A stretch of 64,000 nt of DNA from positions 3,410,001 to 3,474,000 of the forward strand of contig CP136508.1 of assembly GCA_008011715.2 (NCBI GenBank), written 5' to 3'. Position 1 is the stretch's first letter. Every line of letters begins with the position of its first letter. The notes beneath the pieces were generated by a model. The model was not told the origin of the DNA, made no database searches, and was given only the letters and a program-made list of their open reading frames with translations. The position numbers and the translations under genes were made by a program. Origin of the DNA: [Empedobacter] haloabium. Its GTDB lineage: Bacteria; Pseudomonadota; Gammaproteobacteria; Burkholderiales; Burkholderiaceae_D. Below, in pieces: positions 1 to 8,004 of the stretch.

Positions 1-71
1 GCAAGACCAGCAATGCCCAGGCCGCGCCGTTGGTGCAGGCCGTGTCGGCCGCGGCCGGCACGACCCGCTGA
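1..71 (+). CDS. C-terminal end of an unidentified protein (partial)
   Basis: An open frame enters from the left edge and ends at a TGA at 69-71, five bases before the next start. It encodes an alanine-rich tail ending in QAVSAAAGTTR. The composition would fit the C-terminus of a phasin-like granule protein, and phasins often sit beside universal-stress clusters, but 23 residues are not enough to identify a family. The frame is assigned because it ends just ahead of the following gene, as expected within an operon. Confidence 0.5.
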   Translation, partial: KTSNAQAAPLVQAVSAAAGTTR

Positions 72-75
72 GGCG

Positions 76-1614
76 ATGACGCGTCTCGCGCGCCAGCGCT
101 TGCTGGTCGCCGGGCTGGCCAGATGGCTGCGCCACGCGCAGGGCGCGTGGCCGACCGTATTCGAGACCCACATCTCGTGGGTCATCGTGACCTCGCGCCA
201 GGCATTCAAGATCAAGAAAGCCGTGCGCCTGCCGTTCCTGGACTGGCGCGCCGGCGCCGAACGGGCACGCTGCTGCCGTGCCGAATTGCGCCTGAACCGG
301 CGCTACGCGCCCTGGTTGTACCTGCGCGTGGTGCCGGTCACCGGGTCGGTGGCCGCGCCGCGCCTGGGTGGCGGAGGGCGGGTGCTGGAGTATGCGGTGG
401 CCATGCGCACCTTCGAGCAGGGCGCGCTGTGGTCCGCCAGGCTGGCCGCGGGCAGCCTCACGGGCGGCGAAGTGACGAGCCTGGCCAATGTGCTGGCGGC
501 GTTCCACGCGCGCGCGGCGGTGGCGCCGCCCGGGTCGGCCTGGGGCACGGCGGCGCAGGTGGCGGCGCGCACGCTGGCCGACCTGGACGAGTTGCGCGCG
601 CTGCTGCCCGCTGAAAGCGATGCGCTGGCCGCGCTGGCGGCGTGGCATGCACACGCCGCCAGGGGGCTGCGGCGGCTGTGTGCGTGGCGCCGGGCCGGCG
701 CTGCCGTGCGCGAATGCCACGGCGATCTCCACTGCGGCAATATCGTCACGTTGCGCGGCGTTGCCGTCCCGTTCGACGGCATCGAGTTCGCGCCCGCGCT
801 GCGCTGGATCGATACGATGCAGGACATGGCATTTGCCTGGATGGACCTGCATTGCCACGGCCGCGCCGACCTGGCCAGTACGTTGCTGTCGGCCTACCTG
901 GCGGCCAGCGGCGATTACGCCGGCCTGGCCCTGCTGACCTACTACACGGTGCAGCGTGCGCTGGTGCGGGCCAAGGTCGCGGCACTGCGCGGCGATACGG
1001 CGCTGGCCGCGCGCTACCTGCGCTGCGCCGGCGCCTGGAGCGGCCGCCGCCAGCCCGCTCTGCTGGCGACGACGGGCCTGTCGGGCAGCGGCAAGTCGAC
1101 CGTCTGCGCGGCGCTGGCGCCGGCGCTGGGCGCCATCGTGCTGCGCGCGGACGTGGAGCGCAAGCGCCTCGTGCGGCAGGCCGGCGGTGCGCGGCCAGGC
1201 TATGCGCCGGCCGAGACGCGGCAGACCTACGCGCGCCTGCGCCGCGTGGCGCGCCACGCACTGCGCGCCGGCGTGCCGGTGCTGGTCGACGCCGCCTGCC
1301 TGCAAGGCTGGCAGCGCACGCTGTTCGTTACGCTGGCGGCACGCCTGCAAGTGCCGTTCCTGCTGCTGGCCGTGACGGCGCCGCCAGAGGAACTGGCGCG
1401 GCGCCTGCGCCGGCGTGCCATGATGGGCAACGATCCGTCCGATGCGGACGAGACCGTGCTGGCGCGCCAGCTGGCCGATGCGCAGCCGCTGGCAGCGGCG
1501 GAACTGGCCCAGGCGCTGCCGGTCGACTCCGCGGTGCCGTGCCTGCCAGCCGTGCTCGAACGCCTGGCGCCATGGTATCCCCACGCGGCCGGTCCCGCTG
1601 TGCCGGCAACCTGA
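76..1614 (+). CDS. Bifunctional aminoglycoside-phosphotransferase-like / AAA ATP-binding protein
   Basis: 512-residue two-domain protein. The N-terminal half is a kinase-fold APH/choline-kinase-like domain with the catalytic-loop motif ECHGDLHCGNIV (HGDLH near residue 215) and a following FDGIEF segment in the metal-binding position. The C-terminal half is a P-loop kinase (AAA_33/COG0645 type) with Walker A GLSGSGKST near residue 334. This fusion recurs in proteobacteria beside universal stress proteins, Hsp20 and P-type ATPases; its substrate is unknown, and real aminoglycoside resistance is not implied. The ATG at 76 is chosen because it lies just after the upstream stop; an earlier ATG at 13 would overlap the previous frame by 59 bases. 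The GAGG at 70-73 is close to the ATG, so initiation may depend on coupling to the upstream gene. Confidence 0.85.
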   Translation: MTRLARQRLLVAGLARWLRHAQGAWPTVFETHISWVIVTSRQAFKIKKAVRLPFLDWRAGAERARCCRAELRLNRRYAPWLYLRVVPVTGSVAAPRLGGGGRVLEYAVAMRTFEQGALWSARLAAGSLTGGEVTSLANVLAAFHARAAVAPPGSAWGTAAQVAARTLADLDELRALLPAESDALAALAAWHAHAARGLRRLCAWRRAGAAVRECHGDLHCGNIVTLRGVAVPFDGIEFAPALRWIDTMQDMAFAWMDLHCHGRADLASTLLSAYLAASGDYAGLALLTYYTVQRALVRAKVAALRGDTALAARYLRCAGAWSGRRQPALLATTGLSGSGKSTVCAALAPALGAIVLRADVERKRLVRQAGGARPGYAPAETRQTYARLRRVARHALRAGVPVLVDAACLQGWQRTLFVTLAARLQVPFLLLAVTAPPEELARRLRRRAMMGNDPSDADETVLARQLADAQPLAAAELAQALPVDSAVPCLPAVLERLAPWYPHAAGPAVPAT

Positions 1615-1655
1615 CCAGGCGCGCCGCCATGGCCGCGATGGCCGACACTCGGCCG

Positions 1656-4214
1656 CTACCGGCGCGGCGCCAGCAGCGGCTTGACGGCCTGGGCCAGCGC
1701 CAGGTACACCAGCAGCAGCGCCGCGACGGCCGGCCAGTAGGCCCAGGGTAGCGCGACCAGGCCCAGTGCGTGCGCGAACGGCGCGTACGGCAGCCACACC
1801 CCCACGGCGCAGGCCAGCAGCGTGGTCAGCGCCAGTGTCGCCGTGCTGCGGCTTTGCAGCAGCGGCAGGTGCGCCGTGCGCAGCACGTGCACCACCAGCG
1901 TCTGCGACAGCAGCGACTCGACGAACCAGCCCGTCTGGAACAGCGCCGGCTGGGCGGCGCCGCCCAGCACGAACCACAGCAGCGCGAACGTCAGGTAGTC
2001 GAAGACCGAACTGAGCGGGCCGAGCACGGCCATCGCGCGCGTGACGTCGCGCGTATGCCAGCGGCGCGGCTGGCGCAGCCAGGAGGGGTCGACGCGGTCG
2101 CCGGCCAGGCCCGAGTGGGCCAGATCGTACAGCAGGTTGTTGAGGAGGATCTGGGCCGGGGCCATCGGCAGGAACGGCAGCAGCAGGCTCGCGCCCACCA
2201 CCGAGAGCGCGTTGCCGAACACGGAGCCGGCACTGATGTGCAGGTACTTGACGATGTTGCCGAATACCAGGCGTCCCGTGCGCACGCCGGCGCCCAGCGC
2301 GAGCAGGCTCTTATGCAGCAGGATGACATCGGCCGTGTCCTTGGCGATATCGGCGCCGTCCGCGACCGCGATGCCGACATCGGCGGCGCGCAACGCCTGG
2401 GTGTCGTTGATGCCGTCGCCCAGGTAGCCCACCACGTGGCCGCGCCGCTGCAGCGCGCGGATGATATCGGCCTTCTGCTGCGGCGTGACGCGGGCGAACA
2501 CGGTCGCGGCCTCGGCCTGCCCTTCCAGCACGGTGCCGCTGCCCAGCGCCGTGCCGCCCAGCGCGGCGGTGACCGGCAATCCGACGTGGCGGCACACGCT
2601 GACGGTGGTGCCCAGGCTGTCGCCCGTCAGCACCTTGACGGTCACGCCGGCGGCGGCCAGTTGCGCCAGCGCCAGCGCGGCCGTGTCCTTGGGCGGATCG
2701 AGGAAGGCCAGGTAGCCCTGCAGCACCATGTCGGACTCGTCGGCCACCGTCACTTGCGCGTGGCCGGCCGGCAACTCGCGGGTCGCCACCGCGATGACGC
2801 GAAAGCCGTCCGCATTGAGCGCGTCCACTGCACCGAACAGGGCGCCGCCGTGTTGCGGCAGCAGCGCGACGGCCGTGCCGCGCTCGTCGACGCTGCGGCA
2901 GCCGGGCAGCACCGCCTCGACGGCGCCCTTGCAGACCAGCACATGGTTGCCGTCGCGCCTGGCCACGACCACCGACATGCGGCGCCGCTCGAAATCGAAC
3001 GGCAGCTCGTCGACCTTGGCCTCGCCGTCGTGCGGGCGCAAGTGCGGCCGCTCGCCGACGTAGCGCAACACCGCGTCGTCCAGCAGGTTGCGCAGGCCGG
3101 TCTGGAAGTGGCTGTTCAGCCACGCGCAGGCCGTGACCCGGTCCGAGTCGCGACCACGGTAGTCGACGTGGCGCTCCAGGATCACGCGGTTCTGCGTCAG
3201 CGTGCCGGTCTTGTCGGTGCACAGCACGTCCATCGCGCCCATGTCCTGGATGGCCGGCAGCCGCTTGACGATCACCTGCTGCCGCGCCATGCGCAGGGCC
3301 CCCTGCGCCAGGTTGGCCGTGACGATCATCGGCAGCAATTCCGGCGTCAGGCCGGCCGCCACGGCGACCGCGAACAGCAGCGCCTGCAGCCAGTCGCCCT
3401 TGCCCGCCAGGTTGCACAGGAACACCAGCGGCATCAGCATGGCCAGCAGCCGCACCACCAGCCAGGTATAGGGGCGCAGGCCGACATCGAACGCGCTGGG
3501 CGGCTCCATCTGCGCGGCGGCCACGATGCCGCCGAAGGTCGTGTCCGCGCCGGTCGCGAACACGAGCGCGGTGGCGCTGCCGCTCAGGACATGGCAGCCG
3601 GCAAACGCCAGGTTCGGCAGCGCCAGGGGCGGCAGCGCGGCGGTGTCCGCCACCGTGTCGGCATGACGCTCGACCGGCATGGCCTCGCCCGTCAAGGTCG
3701 AGGCGTCCAGGAACAGGTCGCGCGCCGCGATCATGCGCAGGTCGGCGGGAATGGTGTCGCCGGCGCCCAGCAGGACGATATCGCCGGGCACCAGGTCGGC
3801 GGCGGCCACCTCGGCGCGGCCCGCCGCGCTGTCGGGGCGCGCCACCACCACGGTGGTGCGCACCATCGCGCGCAGGCGCTCGGCGGCCCGGGCCGAGCGG
3901 CCCTCCTGCACGAACGCCAGCAGCGTGGACAACAGCACGATCGCGGCCACCAGCGCCGCTTCCCAGCGCGCGCCCGTCGCGAAACTGGCCGTCGCCAGCG
4001 CCAGCATCGTCAGCGCCAGCGGATTGGCCAGCTGCCGCAGCAAGCGGCGCCAGCCGCGCTGGCGCGGCGCCGGTGCCACTTCGTTCGGTCCGGCGTGCCG
4101 GCGCCGCGCCAGGGCTTGCGCCGCCGGCAGTCCCGCCGGCGTGCTCTCCAGCAGCAGCAACGCCTGCGCCGGCGCCAGCGCCGCGATCGCGCCCGGGTCG
4201 AGTACGGCCGCCAC
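1656..4214 (-). CDS. mgtA: MgtA-type (P3B) magnesium-translocating P-type ATPase
   Basis: 852-residue P-type ATPase of the inner membrane. The actuator motif TGEAMPVE, phosphorylation motif DKTGTLTQ (near residue 334) and hinge GDGINDTQALRAADVGIAV (near residue 599) are intact. The C-terminal membrane part, with FGNIVKYLHISAGSVFGN and LLNNLLYDLAHSG, matches the P3B magnesium importers rather than Ca or heavy-metal pumps. The frame has no ATG at its 5' end: the first usable start is the GTG at 4214, without a clear ribosome site. In the same frame a strong GGAGG and ATG lie 60 bases upstream, but a TGA interrupts after 13 codons (separate entry). Divergent from the universal stress gene, sharing an intergenic region with an FNR-like site. 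Mg specificity is by family only; in this gene context a role in stress or low-oxygen physiology is possible. Confidence 0.85.
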   Translation of the reverse strand: MAAVLDPGAIAALAPAQALLLLESTPAGLPAAQALARRRHAGPNEVAPAPRQRGWRRLLRQLANPLALTMLALATASFATGARWEAALVAAIVLLSTLLAFVQEGRSARAAERLRAMVRTTVVVARPDSAAGRAEVAAADLVPGDIVLLGAGDTIPADLRMIAARDLFLDASTLTGEAMPVERHADTVADTAALPPLALPNLAFAGCHVLSGSATALVFATGADTTFGGIVAAAQMEPPSAFDVGLRPYTWLVVRLLAMLMPLVFLCNLAGKGDWLQALLFAVAVAAGLTPELLPMIVTANLAQGALRMARQQVIVKRLPAIQDMGAMDVLCTDKTGTLTQNRVILERHVDYRGRDSDRVTACAWLNSHFQTGLRNLLDDAVLRYVGERPHLRPHDGEAKVDELPFDFERRRMSVVVARRDGNHVLVCKGAVEAVLPGCRSVDERGTAVALLPQHGGALFGAVDALNADGFRVIAVATRELPAGHAQVTVADESDMVLQGYLAFLDPPKDTAALALAQLAAAGVTVKVLTGDSLGTTVSVCRHVGLPVTAALGGTALGSGTVLEGQAEAATVFARVTPQQKADIIRALQRRGHVVGYLGDGINDTQALRAADVGIAVADGADIAKDTADVILLHKSLLALGAGVRTGRLVFGNIVKYLHISAGSVFGNALSVVGASLLLPFLPMAPAQILLNNLLYDLAHSGLAGDRVDPSWLRQPRRWHTRDVTRAMAVLGPLSSVFDYLTFALLWFVLGGAAQPALFQTGWFVESLLSQTLVVHVLRTAHLPLLQSRSTATLALTTLLACAVGVWLPYAPFAHALGLVALPWAYWPAVAALLLVYLALAQAVKPLLAPRR

Positions 4215-4232
4215 GATCAGCGGGCCCGCCGG

Positions 4233-4274
4233 TCAGCCGGCGGCGCCATGGTCGCGTGCCCAACGCTTGTTCAT
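4233..4274 (-). other. 13-codon ORF in frame with mgtA, ended by TGA
   Basis: An ATG at 4274 follows a strong GGAGG ribosome-binding site (GGAGGAGGGCGAG then ATG) and encodes MNKRWARDHGAAG before a TGA at 4233-4235. The frame then continues PAGPLIV into the ATPase without further interruption. Two readings are possible: this is the true mgtA start carrying a nonsense mutation or sequencing error, or it is a short upstream peptide whose translation couples to or attenuates mgtA. It is not proline-rich like the Salmonella MgtL leader. The strong ribosome site favours this ATG being translated. Confidence 0.55.
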
Positions 4275-4345
4275 CTCGCCCTCCTCCGTTTGTCGCGCGC
4301 TTCGATTCGCCACCGTAGCCGCACACCCGGAAGTGTCCGGCCGAT

Positions 4346-4359
4346 TTGATCCCGGTCAA
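4346..4359. promoter_or_regulatory. FNR/ANR-like binding site
   Basis: TTGATCCCGGTCAA matches the FNR/ANR consensus TTGATNNNNATCAA with one mismatch. It lies about 39 bases upstream of a TACACT -10-like hexamer (4392-4397) before the universal stress gene, and also between that gene and divergent mgtA. An almost identical arrangement precedes the decayed second universal stress gene at 6008, which makes chance less likely. Oxygen-responsive control is inference. Confidence 0.6.
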
Positions 4360-4425
4360 GTCGCGCCGCCGCATTGGCGCGCCGGCGCACCTACACTGGT
4401 TGCAGACCAACTCGAGGAGTCAATC

Positions 4426-5259
4426 ATGTACAAGACCATCGTCGTGCATGTCAGCGACAATCCCGCCTTCGACCGCCGCCTGGCGGTCGCGGCCCGCCTT
4501 GCGCTCGAGCACGATGCGCACCTGGTGGGCAGTGCCGTCACCGGCATCAGCCTGCAGGCCTTTCTCGTCGTGACCGCATCCGCCGTGACCATGCTGGCGC
4601 CCGACTTCGACGTCTTGCGCCAACGGGCCGACAGCCAACTGGAGCGCTTCGCCGACGCCGCGGCGCGCCTGGGCGTGACGTCGATCGAGCGGCGCCTGAT
4701 CGAGGACGACGCCGAACGGGCGCTGCTGCTGGAGTCGCGCTATGCCGACCTGCTCGTGCTCAGTTCCGGCACGCCGCCCGAGGCCCGCGGGCACCTGGCG
4801 GCCGACCTGCCGGACTACCTGGCGCTGCACGGCACCCGGCCCGTGCTGGTCGTGCCGCCCGATTACGGCAGCGACACGGTCGGCCGCACCGTGGTCGTCG
4901 GCTGGGACGCGGGACCGGAAGCGACCCGCGCCGTGACGGCGGCGCTGCCGCTGCTGCGGCGCGCGCACAACGTCATCGTCGCCCTGGTCAACGCCGACCC
5001 GCTTACAGGCGGCCATGGGCCGCAGCCCGGCGCCGACGTGGCCACCTGGCTGGGCCGGCACGGCGTGCCGGTCGAAGTCGTGCGCGAACATGCGGGCGAC
5101 GGCGCCGCGACGGCGCTGCTCGGCATCGCTCGCGACACCGGTGCCGACCTGATCGTGGCCGGTGCCTACGGTCACAACCGGATTCGCGAATGGTTCATCG
5201 GCGGCGCGACCCGGGAACTGCTCGATGCCGCCAGCGTGCCGCTGCTGCTGGCGCACTGA
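4426..5259 (+). CDS. Universal stress protein, tandem UspA domains
   Basis: 277-residue cytoplasmic protein with two UspA folds. The first begins MYKTIVVHVSDN. The second ends with GADLIVAGAYGHNRIREWFIGGATRELL, which follows the ATP-binding pattern G-2x-G-9x-G (that segment spans roughly residues 240-267). Such proteins bind ATP and support survival under starvation, hypoxia or oxidative stress. The ATG at 4426 is preceded by GAGGAG at 4414-4419. An FNR-like site and a -10-like hexamer lie upstream. Neighbours (Hsp20, P-type ATPase, APH-AAA protein) match a common proteobacterial low-oxygen stress cluster. Confidence 0.88.
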   Translation: MYKTIVVHVSDNPAFDRRLAVAARLALEHDAHLVGSAVTGISLQAFLVVTASAVTMLAPDFDVLRQRADSQLERFADAAARLGVTSIERRLIEDDAERALLLESRYADLLVLSSGTPPEARGHLAADLPDYLALHGTRPVLVVPPDYGSDTVGRTVVVGWDAGPEATRAVTAALPLLRRAHNVIVALVNADPLTGGHGPQPGADVATWLGRHGVPVEVVREHAGDGAATALLGIARDTGADLIVAGAYGHNRIREWFIGGATRELLDAASVPLLLAH

Positions 5260-5272
5260 GCCGGTACCAGCA

Positions 5273-5297
5273 GGACGGGCGTCTCGCACGCCCGTCC
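5273..5297. terminator. Convergent hairpin terminator
   Basis: A perfect 10-bp stem (GGACGGGCGT / ACGCCCGTCC) with a 5-base loop lies between the convergent universal stress and Hsp20 genes. No T-tract is present on either side, so termination may be weak or Rho-assisted. Confidence 0.55.
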
Positions 5298-5313
5298 CGT
5301 GGCGCCAGGGCGG

Positions 5314-5751
5314 TCAGGAGATCTGCAGCTTGCGCCCGCTTTGCGGAGCCTTTTTCGGCAGCGTCAGGCGCAGCACGCCGTCCTCGTACTTGGCGACCGC
5401 CGCCGCGTCGTCCACCGCGTGTTCCAGCGTGAAGCTGCGATAGCGGTGCCCCTCGTAGCGCTCGCTGCGCACGCTCTTGCCGTCCTTTTCTTCGGTTTCC
5501 TTGTGCAGCTCGGCGGTGATGGCGACGCGGTTGCCGTCAACGTCGACCTTGATGTCTTCCTTCTTCGCGCCAGGGATGTCGGCGCGCACGGTGTAGGCCT
5601 TGTCGGTCTCGTTCACGTCCAGGCGCATCGCGCCATCGCCGTCGCCCGGCACGCGGCGGCGCAGATCGCGCCACAGTTCGTCGATCTCACGCAGCGGTGC
5701 ATAGGTGGCGAGGTCGGTAAAAGGGTCGAAACGGGTCAATAGGTTTGCCAT
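5314..5751 (-). CDS. Hsp20/alpha-crystallin small heat-shock protein
   Basis: 145 residues. The N-terminal arm (MANLLTRFDPFTDLATYAP) precedes an alpha-crystallin domain from about residue 42 (MRLDVNETDKAYTVRADIPG) to the closing A-x-x-x-DGVLRLTLPKK motif. The family forms ATP-independent holdase oligomers that keep unfolding proteins soluble. GAGAG five bases before the ATG supports the start. It converges on the universal stress gene across a hairpin. No ROSE thermometer or CIRCE element was recognised upstream. Confidence 0.92.
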   Translation of the reverse strand: MANLLTRFDPFTDLATYAPLREIDELWRDLRRRVPGDGDGAMRLDVNETDKAYTVRADIPGAKKEDIKVDVDGNRVAITAELHKETEEKDGKSVRSERYEGHRYRSFTLEHAVDDAAAVAKYEDGVLRLTLPKKAPQSGRKLQIS

Positions 5752-6007
5752 GATTCTCTCCAGTTCTGTTGCCGATAACGGGATTCGACGGCGCCGCGAT
5801 CGGCCGGCGCGGCGCCGTTGCCGCGCACTGGCGGCATGTGCCGCGGGGCGCGCTGGTGCTGCGGCGACACGATCTCAGTATCGTTGCACGTGGGCGGCGC
5901 GGCTAGCGCGCATCCCGGACAGCGCTTGTCGGTGTAACCCTGATTTCCCTGTAGGGATTCCGTTACCCGGCCTCAGGGCACCGGCGCGGCCGATCGTCGC
6001 TGCGATT
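5752..6007. promoter_or_regulatory. Hsp20 / second-usp divergent intergenic region with palindromes
   Basis: No gene seen. Two dyads stand out: ACGAT-6-ATCGT at 5869-5884, and a TCCCT-GT-AGGGA core at 5946-5957 with GTAAC at 5934-5938 and GTTAC at 5962-5966 placed roughly symmetrically around it. They are candidate operators for either neighbour, but the binding factors are not recognised. Confidence 0.35.
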
Positions 6008-6021
6008 TTGATCAGGGTCAA
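6008..6021. promoter_or_regulatory. FNR/ANR-like site before a decayed usp gene
   Basis: TTGATCAGGGTCAA is one mismatch from the FNR consensus. It lies about 39 bases upstream of a TACGGT hexamer (6053-6058), the same geometry as the site at 4346. The promoter appears to have outlived the gene it served. Confidence 0.55.
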
Positions 6022-6087
6022 ATGGCGCCCGTGACCGGCCGGCCGCCGGGACTACGGTGACATCGTCCCTGCGAGACGGATGCCCCG

Positions 6088-6468
6088 ATGTACAAAACCA
6101 TTCTGCGCCACCTGGCCCGCGACGAGGGCATGGCGGCGCGCACCTGATCGGTTGCGCCGCGACGGCCCTGCCGGAACCGGAGCGCGCGGCCGCGGCCGCC
6201 GCGGCACTGCGCCATTTCAGCGTTACAGCGGGCAGCCGGGCACCGACCTGGCGGCCTGGCTGGGCCGCCATGGCGTGCAGGCCGAGGTCGAGGTCGGCAG
6301 CGCAAACGGCAATACCGCCGCGGCCCTGCCGCAGGCGGCCCGCGCGGGCGGCGCCGACCTCGTGGTGGCCGGGGCCTACGGCCGCAACCGCTTCCGTGAA
6401 CTGGTGGCGGCGACACCACGCCCGCATTACTGGACAATGCCGCCACTTGCGTGCTGCTGGCGCGCTGA
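6088..6468 (+). pseudogene. Decayed universal stress protein gene
   Basis: The ATG at 6088 begins MYKTILRHLA, like the intact universal stress gene, but a stop follows after 19 codons. A different frame then encodes QPGTDLAAWLGRHGVQAEVEV and GGADLVVAGAYGRNRFRELV, clearly related to the C-terminal half of the protein at 4426-5259 (PGADVATWLGRHG, GADLIVAGAYGHNRIREW). A further shift gives the tail PALLDNAATCVLLAR ending at 6468. Most of the first UspA domain is missing. At least two frameshifts and a large internal deletion make this a relic of a tandem duplication. Confidence 0.8.
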
Positions 6469-6485
6469 CGGCGGCCGTGGCCGGC

Positions 6486-7589
6486 CTACGGCGGCGCCGG
6501 CGCCATGACGATACGGTCGCGGTCCCGGTCTTGCCCCTTGGCGCGATACATGGCGTCATCGCTCAAGCGCAGCAGGCGCTCGACGTCGGCGCCGTCGCGC
6601 GGGTAGCAGGCCAGGCCGAGCGAGGCCCCGACGGTAACGCAGCCGGACAGCAGCGCCACCGGTTCGGTCAGCGCGGCGCGCACGCGCTGCGCCACTTCCA
6701 GCGCCTCGGCCTCGTCCACCAGCGCCGTCAGCACGATGACGAATTCGTCGCCGCCGGTGCGCACGACCGTATCGCGGCTGCGCACGGCGCCTTGCAGGCG
6801 CTGCGCGCTTGCCACCAGCACGGCGTCCCCGGCGGCATGGCCATGCGCATCATTGACGGCCTTGAAGCCATCCAGGTCGACCATGCAGACCGCGGCGCAC
6901 CGCCCCGTCGCAGCGGCATCGCGGATGGCCACGCTCAGGCGCTCGGCCAGCAGGCGGCGGTTGGCCAGGCCGGTCAGCGGGTCGAGGAACGCCAGCCGCT
7001 CCACCTCGTCCTGGCGCCGCCGCATTTCCGTGATATCGGAAAAGAGGGCAACGTAGTGCGACAGCGCGCCATCGGCGCCGTGCACCGCGCTGATCGTGAC
7101 GAGCGCCGCGAACAGGCTGCCATCGCGGCGCCGGTCCCACAGCTGGCCGCGCCACTGCCCTTCGGTGCGCAGGGACGCCCACATCGCGGCGTAAAAGGCC
7201 ACGTCGTGCCGGCCCGACTGCAGCATGCGTGGATTGCGGCCGATCAGTTCTTCGCGGCGGTAGCCCGTCATGCGCCCGAACGCCTCGTTCAGCGCGAGAA
7301 TCTGTCCTGTTGGCGACACCAGCAGGATGCCCTCCGCGCTGGCGTCGAACACGCTTGCCGCGAGACGCAGGCGCGCCGCCTCCCGCTCCGCCTTGGCCAC
7401 GCGCCGCCGCAGCGGCGCGGCGGCGCGGCGCCAAGCCAGCCACCCCAGCGCCGCGGCGGCGAACGGGGCGATGGCAAGCGCCGCGAACGGCCGGTCCCAG
7501 CCGCCCTGCTCCGCATGTGACGCGGCCGCCAGCGCGGCGCCGGCTGATCCCATGAGCAGCCACGCCAGGCGCGACCGGAGGCAAGTCAT
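6486..7589 (-). CDS. PAS-GGDEF diguanylate cyclase
   Basis: 367 residues: an N-terminal membrane segment (about residues 1-22) and a second hydrophobic stretch (about 34-52), then a PAS/PAC sensor domain (VFDASAEGILLVSPTGQILALN through YVALFSDITEMRRRQ) and a GGDEF domain (DPLTGLANRR, active-site RTGGDEFVIV near residue 279). The intact GGDEF residues predict cyclic-di-GMP synthesis at the inner membrane in response to a PAS-detected signal. No EAL domain is present. A typical inhibitory-site RxxD is not evident just before GGDEF (the sequence reads SRDTVVRTGGDEF), so feedback control is uncertain. Transcribed alone from the region to its right. Confidence 0.9.
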   Translation of the reverse strand: MTCLRSRLAWLLMGSAGAALAAASHAEQGGWDRPFAALAIAPFAAAALGWLAWRRAAAPLRRRVAKAEREAARLRLAASVFDASAEGILLVSPTGQILALNEAFGRMTGYRREELIGRNPRMLQSGRHDVAFYAAMWASLRTEGQWRGQLWDRRRDGSLFAALVTISAVHGADGALSHYVALFSDITEMRRRQDEVERLAFLDPLTGLANRRLLAERLSVAIRDAAATGRCAAVCMVDLDGFKAVNDAHGHAAGDAVLVASAQRLQGAVRSRDTVVRTGGDEFVIVLTALVDEAEALEVAQRVRAALTEPVALLSGCVTVGASLGLACYPRDGADVERLLRLSDDAMYRAKGQDRDRDRIVMAPAPP

Positions 7590-8004
7590 CGTGGGGTCCT
7601 CGCTGTTTGCTGTCCTATCGCAAAGCTTAGCGAGTCTTCTCGCTCACAGGTTTGAGCTGCATCAAAAATGGCTAAACACGATGTGCTAGGTTGAACCGGG
7701 CCCATCCAGACTGGCGTGCCGCTGAAGCCGAGCCCGTGTGCTGCTCCGGGGTCGCACCCCGACAAAGACACGGCTCAGCCACAACCGCCGCTGGTAATGC
7801 CGAGTCCGTGTCAGGTTTTGTCCTGACCCGGGTGTGCGACACGAACTCGGCCGTCGATCGCGACGCGCCGTGGCTGTGCCACTGTCCCTATCGGGTGTGA
7901 CCAGATGGTGGACACGGGCGCGGCATTGCGCGGAGTGCTGTTGTGCCCGTGTCCCGTTTTGGTGACTGACCCCGCGGCGGGACACGGGCTGTGCCGTGAT
8001 GGCG
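7590..8004. repeat. Gene-free region rich in hairpins
   Basis: No credible gene. A 13-bp stem with one mismatch (GCCGAGTCCGTGT at 7799-7811 with ACACGAACTCGGC at 7839-7851) contains an alternative inner hairpin GTCAGG-6-CCTGAC (7810-7827). A perfect 12-bp stem follows (GCCCGTGTCCCG at 7945-7956 with CGGGACACGGGC at 7978-7989), just past the end of the siderophore operon on the minus strand, where it can serve as terminator. The recurring GACACGG/CCGTGTC words suggest a dispersed intergenic repeat family. Confidence 0.5.

Noticed and set aside
76..1614. Aminoglycoside resistance gene
   Set aside because: The APH-like domain fused to an AAA kinase is a widespread non-resistance family in stress clusters.
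4233..4235. TGA in mgtA as a selenocysteine codon
   Set aside because: No SECIS-like hairpin follows and the position precedes the conserved protein.
1770..4349. 859-codon open frame on the plus strand opposite mgtA
   Set aside because: The composition (Q/H/R-rich, no domains) is the antisense shadow of a GC-rich gene with intact P-type ATPase motifs.
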